Assembly: GCA_934254725.1 (NCBI GenBank)
Contig: CAKQLR010000006.1
Location: 1-62,881, forward strand
Direction of reading: 5' to 3'
DNA from: an uncultured Clostridia bacterium
GTDB taxonomy: Bacteria; Bacillota; Clostridia; Christensenellales; Borkfalkiaceae
Length of the DNA stretch: 62,881 bases
Under the pieces are notes generated by a model. That model did no database searches. It worked only from the letters and a program-made list of their open reading frames with translations, and had not been told where the DNA came from. This document shows positions 61,568 through 62,881 of this stretch, piece after piece; positions within the stretch are counted from its first letter, which is position 1; each line of letters starts with the position of its first letter. A program made the translations under genes and the position numbers.

Positions 61568-62545
61568 ATGGAAAACAAATCCAAATGCCCCGGTTGCAAC
61601 GGGGAATTTATAGTAAACGGGGAAGAGCACACCGTAGTTTGCCCTTATTGCGGCAGAGAGACGGACGCGCTTAAAGCTCGCAAATACTATGCCGTTTTCC
61701 AAAAAGAAGCAGGAGAAAAAAAGGAAGTTCACGGCGAGGAATACTTTGCTTTTGAAACTTTGCTGGAAAAAGCCGCGTATCATTTAGCAAAAAAAGAATT
61801 CGACAAAGCCGAATCCTACTATAAAACGGCAATAGAACGTAGCCCCCGCGATTACCGCGGATATATGGGCATGGTTGCGTGCAGAACGAAAAATTACGAG
61901 GATTTTAAGGATACTTCGCACAAGGAATATCTTTTGAAAGCCACGGAAGTTGCCGATGAGATTGCAAAAAAGCAAATTGCTTCCGTTTACAGGGTATACG
62001 ATATGAAAGCGTCCATGTCGGACGAAGAGTATTCCGAATACCTTTCGGAGAAGCAGAAAGACTATAAAGCACGGATAAAAAAGGCAATTTTAGGGCTTGC
62101 GAAGGTCAACGCAGAGGGCGAAAAGAAGAAGAAAATTTCTTTTATTTTAATCTTCGTTTTACTCGGAACAGGCTTGATATGCTGCGTTTTAGGGGCTTTA
62201 TTCAATATTTTTCTTCTTGTTCTCGGGTTGCTTATATTGTGCTCGGCATATGCGCCGTTTATAATATGGCAAAAACAAAAGAAGAACGAAAAGTATTATT
62301 GCTTTCTGGTGGAACTGTTTAACCATCTCGTTTCTTTCCGTTTTGACAAGCATACGGAAAAAGACGGAATGCAGGCGATGCTCGATTATATGCGGGACAT
62401 TCTGTTAGGAATTAAGAACGGTGACCCGGACGGAAAAATAGAGGCTTCGCTCGAAGGAATGTGCAGACTTGTAACCGAATGCGATTGCAAGGAAGGCGTA
62501 AGCTTTTTAAAATCGCAAACGCTCACTGCAAAATATTTTAAATAA
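61568..62545 (+). CDS. Zinc-ribbon, TPR-like membrane protein of unknown function
   Basis: 325 residues. An N-terminal double CxxC zinc ribbon (CPGCNGEFIVNGEEHTVVCPYCG, residues 7-29) is followed by a TPR-like helical region (about 60-115), two adjacent membrane segments (about 195-235), and a cytoplasmic helical tail with two clustered cysteines (CDCKEG). No family is recognised. TTGGAG precedes ATG by 8 bases. It lies 98 bp after guaA and may be on its transcript. Confidence 0.7.
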   Translation: MENKSKCPGCNGEFIVNGEEHTVVCPYCGRETDALKARKYYAVFQKEAGEKKEVHGEEYFAFETLLEKAAYHLAKKEFDKAESYYKTAIERSPRDYRGYMGMVACRTKNYEDFKDTSHKEYLLKATEVADEIAKKQIASVYRVYDMKASMSDEEYSEYLSEKQKDYKARIKKAILGLAKVNAEGEKKKKISFILIFVLLGTGLICCVLGALFNIFLLVLGLLILCSAYAPFIIWQKQKKNEKYYCFLVELFNHLVSFRFDKHTEKDGMQAMLDYMRDILLGIKNGDPDGKIEASLEGMCRLVTECDCKEGVSFLKSQTLTAKYFK

Positions 62546-62659
62546 CAAAGCTTTCTGTCGCCTTTCGGCGTAGAAAATATACCGGGTTAAGTTGTAAGAC
62601 CGCTTGCGGCATTCTCCGTCTCGGAAAGAAGGCTTCCGAGTAAAAACGAGCCTTTACAT

Positions 62660-62746
62660 GCGGATATGGCGGAATTGGCAGACGCGCTAGATTCAGGTTC
62701 TAGTGGGGGCGACTTCGTGCAGGTTCAAGTCCTGTTATCCGCACCA
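62660..62746 (+). tRNA. tRNA-Leu (anticodon CAG)
   Basis: 87 bases including encoded CCA. The acceptor stem is GCGGATA / TATCCGC, with discriminator A (62743) and CCA (62744-62746). The anticodon arm CTAGA-TTCAGGT-TCTAG gives anticodon CAG, and a long variable arm (class II) and TTCAAGT loop are present. It reads CUG leucine codons. Confidence 0.95.
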
Positions 62747-62778
62747 CTTCAAGGACTGCGATTTGCAGTCAAAATGGA

Positions 62779-62807
62779 AAAGACCTTCTAAAGCGGAGGT
62801 CTTTTTT
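62779..62807 (+). terminator. Terminator after tRNA-Leu
   Basis: AAAGACCT (62779-62786) / AGGTCTTT (62797-62804) then more T. Confidence 0.85.
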
Positions 62808-62881
62808 CGTTATATAACCCCCGATTTCCAATATTTGGTAAAAGTACGGACTTTAACAATCGTAAAATAAAATATAATAGT

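Overview
The window reads as a chromosome segment from an anaerobic Firmicute of class Clostridia, most likely a gut, Christensenellales-like lineage. This is inferred from gene content; no marker phylogeny could be run. Supporting signs are a six-cysteine SCIFF peptide with its radical SAM maturase (a near-universal Clostridia hallmark), AddAB, HemZ, DUF1846, QueT, a zinc-type ribosomal protein S18, Shine-Dalgarno starts with AGGAGG cores, and promoters close to TTGACA-17-TATAAT. I see no integrase, transposase or CRISPR array. Most of it is ordinary core chromosome with small accessory patches.

Layout. 1-4413: the 3' part of a giant internally repeated protein. 4.4-5.7 kb: rpsF-ssb-rpsR, where rpsR lacks a normal start codon. 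5.8-7.8 kb: two-gene chromate-type transporter, then queT behind a preQ1-I riboswitch. 7.9-11.7 kb: Myb-like regulator, an unknown protein ending inside a dispersed repeat, a CPBP protease and comF. 11.8-18.5 kb: metK, a radical SAM enzyme, tilS-hpt, a small MGMT and DUF1846. 18.6-25.4 kb: M3-type lipoprotein peptidase, SCIFF peptide, SCIFF maturase, gamma-carbonic anhydrase and secDF. 25.5-32 kb: recJ-relA-MBL-hemZ. 32-37.4 kb: a broken XRE regulator, a MATE pump and a TM1266-like regulator with an ABC importer. 37.6-43.2 kb: PHP protein, HAD phosphatase, and clpB behind a ribbon-helix-helix regulator. 43.4-45.4 kb: an orphan phage-baseplate-like protein and an unknown membrane protein. 45.5-52.1 kb: addBA. 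52.4-58.1 kb: lipoprotein, membrane protein, PepV dipeptidase, and a ketose 3-epimerase/sugar isomerase pair divergent from a PocR-AraC regulator. 59.2-62.8 kb: two TPR-like proteins flanking guaA, then tRNA-Leu(CAG).

The observations I rate highest are: (1) four genes (chrA1, the CPBP protease, tilS, the AraC regulator) whose -10 hexamer ends exactly 6 nt before ATG, with no Shine-Dalgarno, predicting leaderless mRNAs; (2) rpsR, whose expected ATG reads AGG; (3) a perfect 31-bp tandem duplication of the epimerase RBS/start that creates an overlapping 12-codon upstream ORF; (4) the SCIFF locus, with a strong terminator between peptide and maturase; (5) a dispersed ~80-bp intergenic repeat that supplies the C-terminus of one gene and abuts the stop codon of another; and (6) the sugar isomerase/epimerase module with its own sensor.
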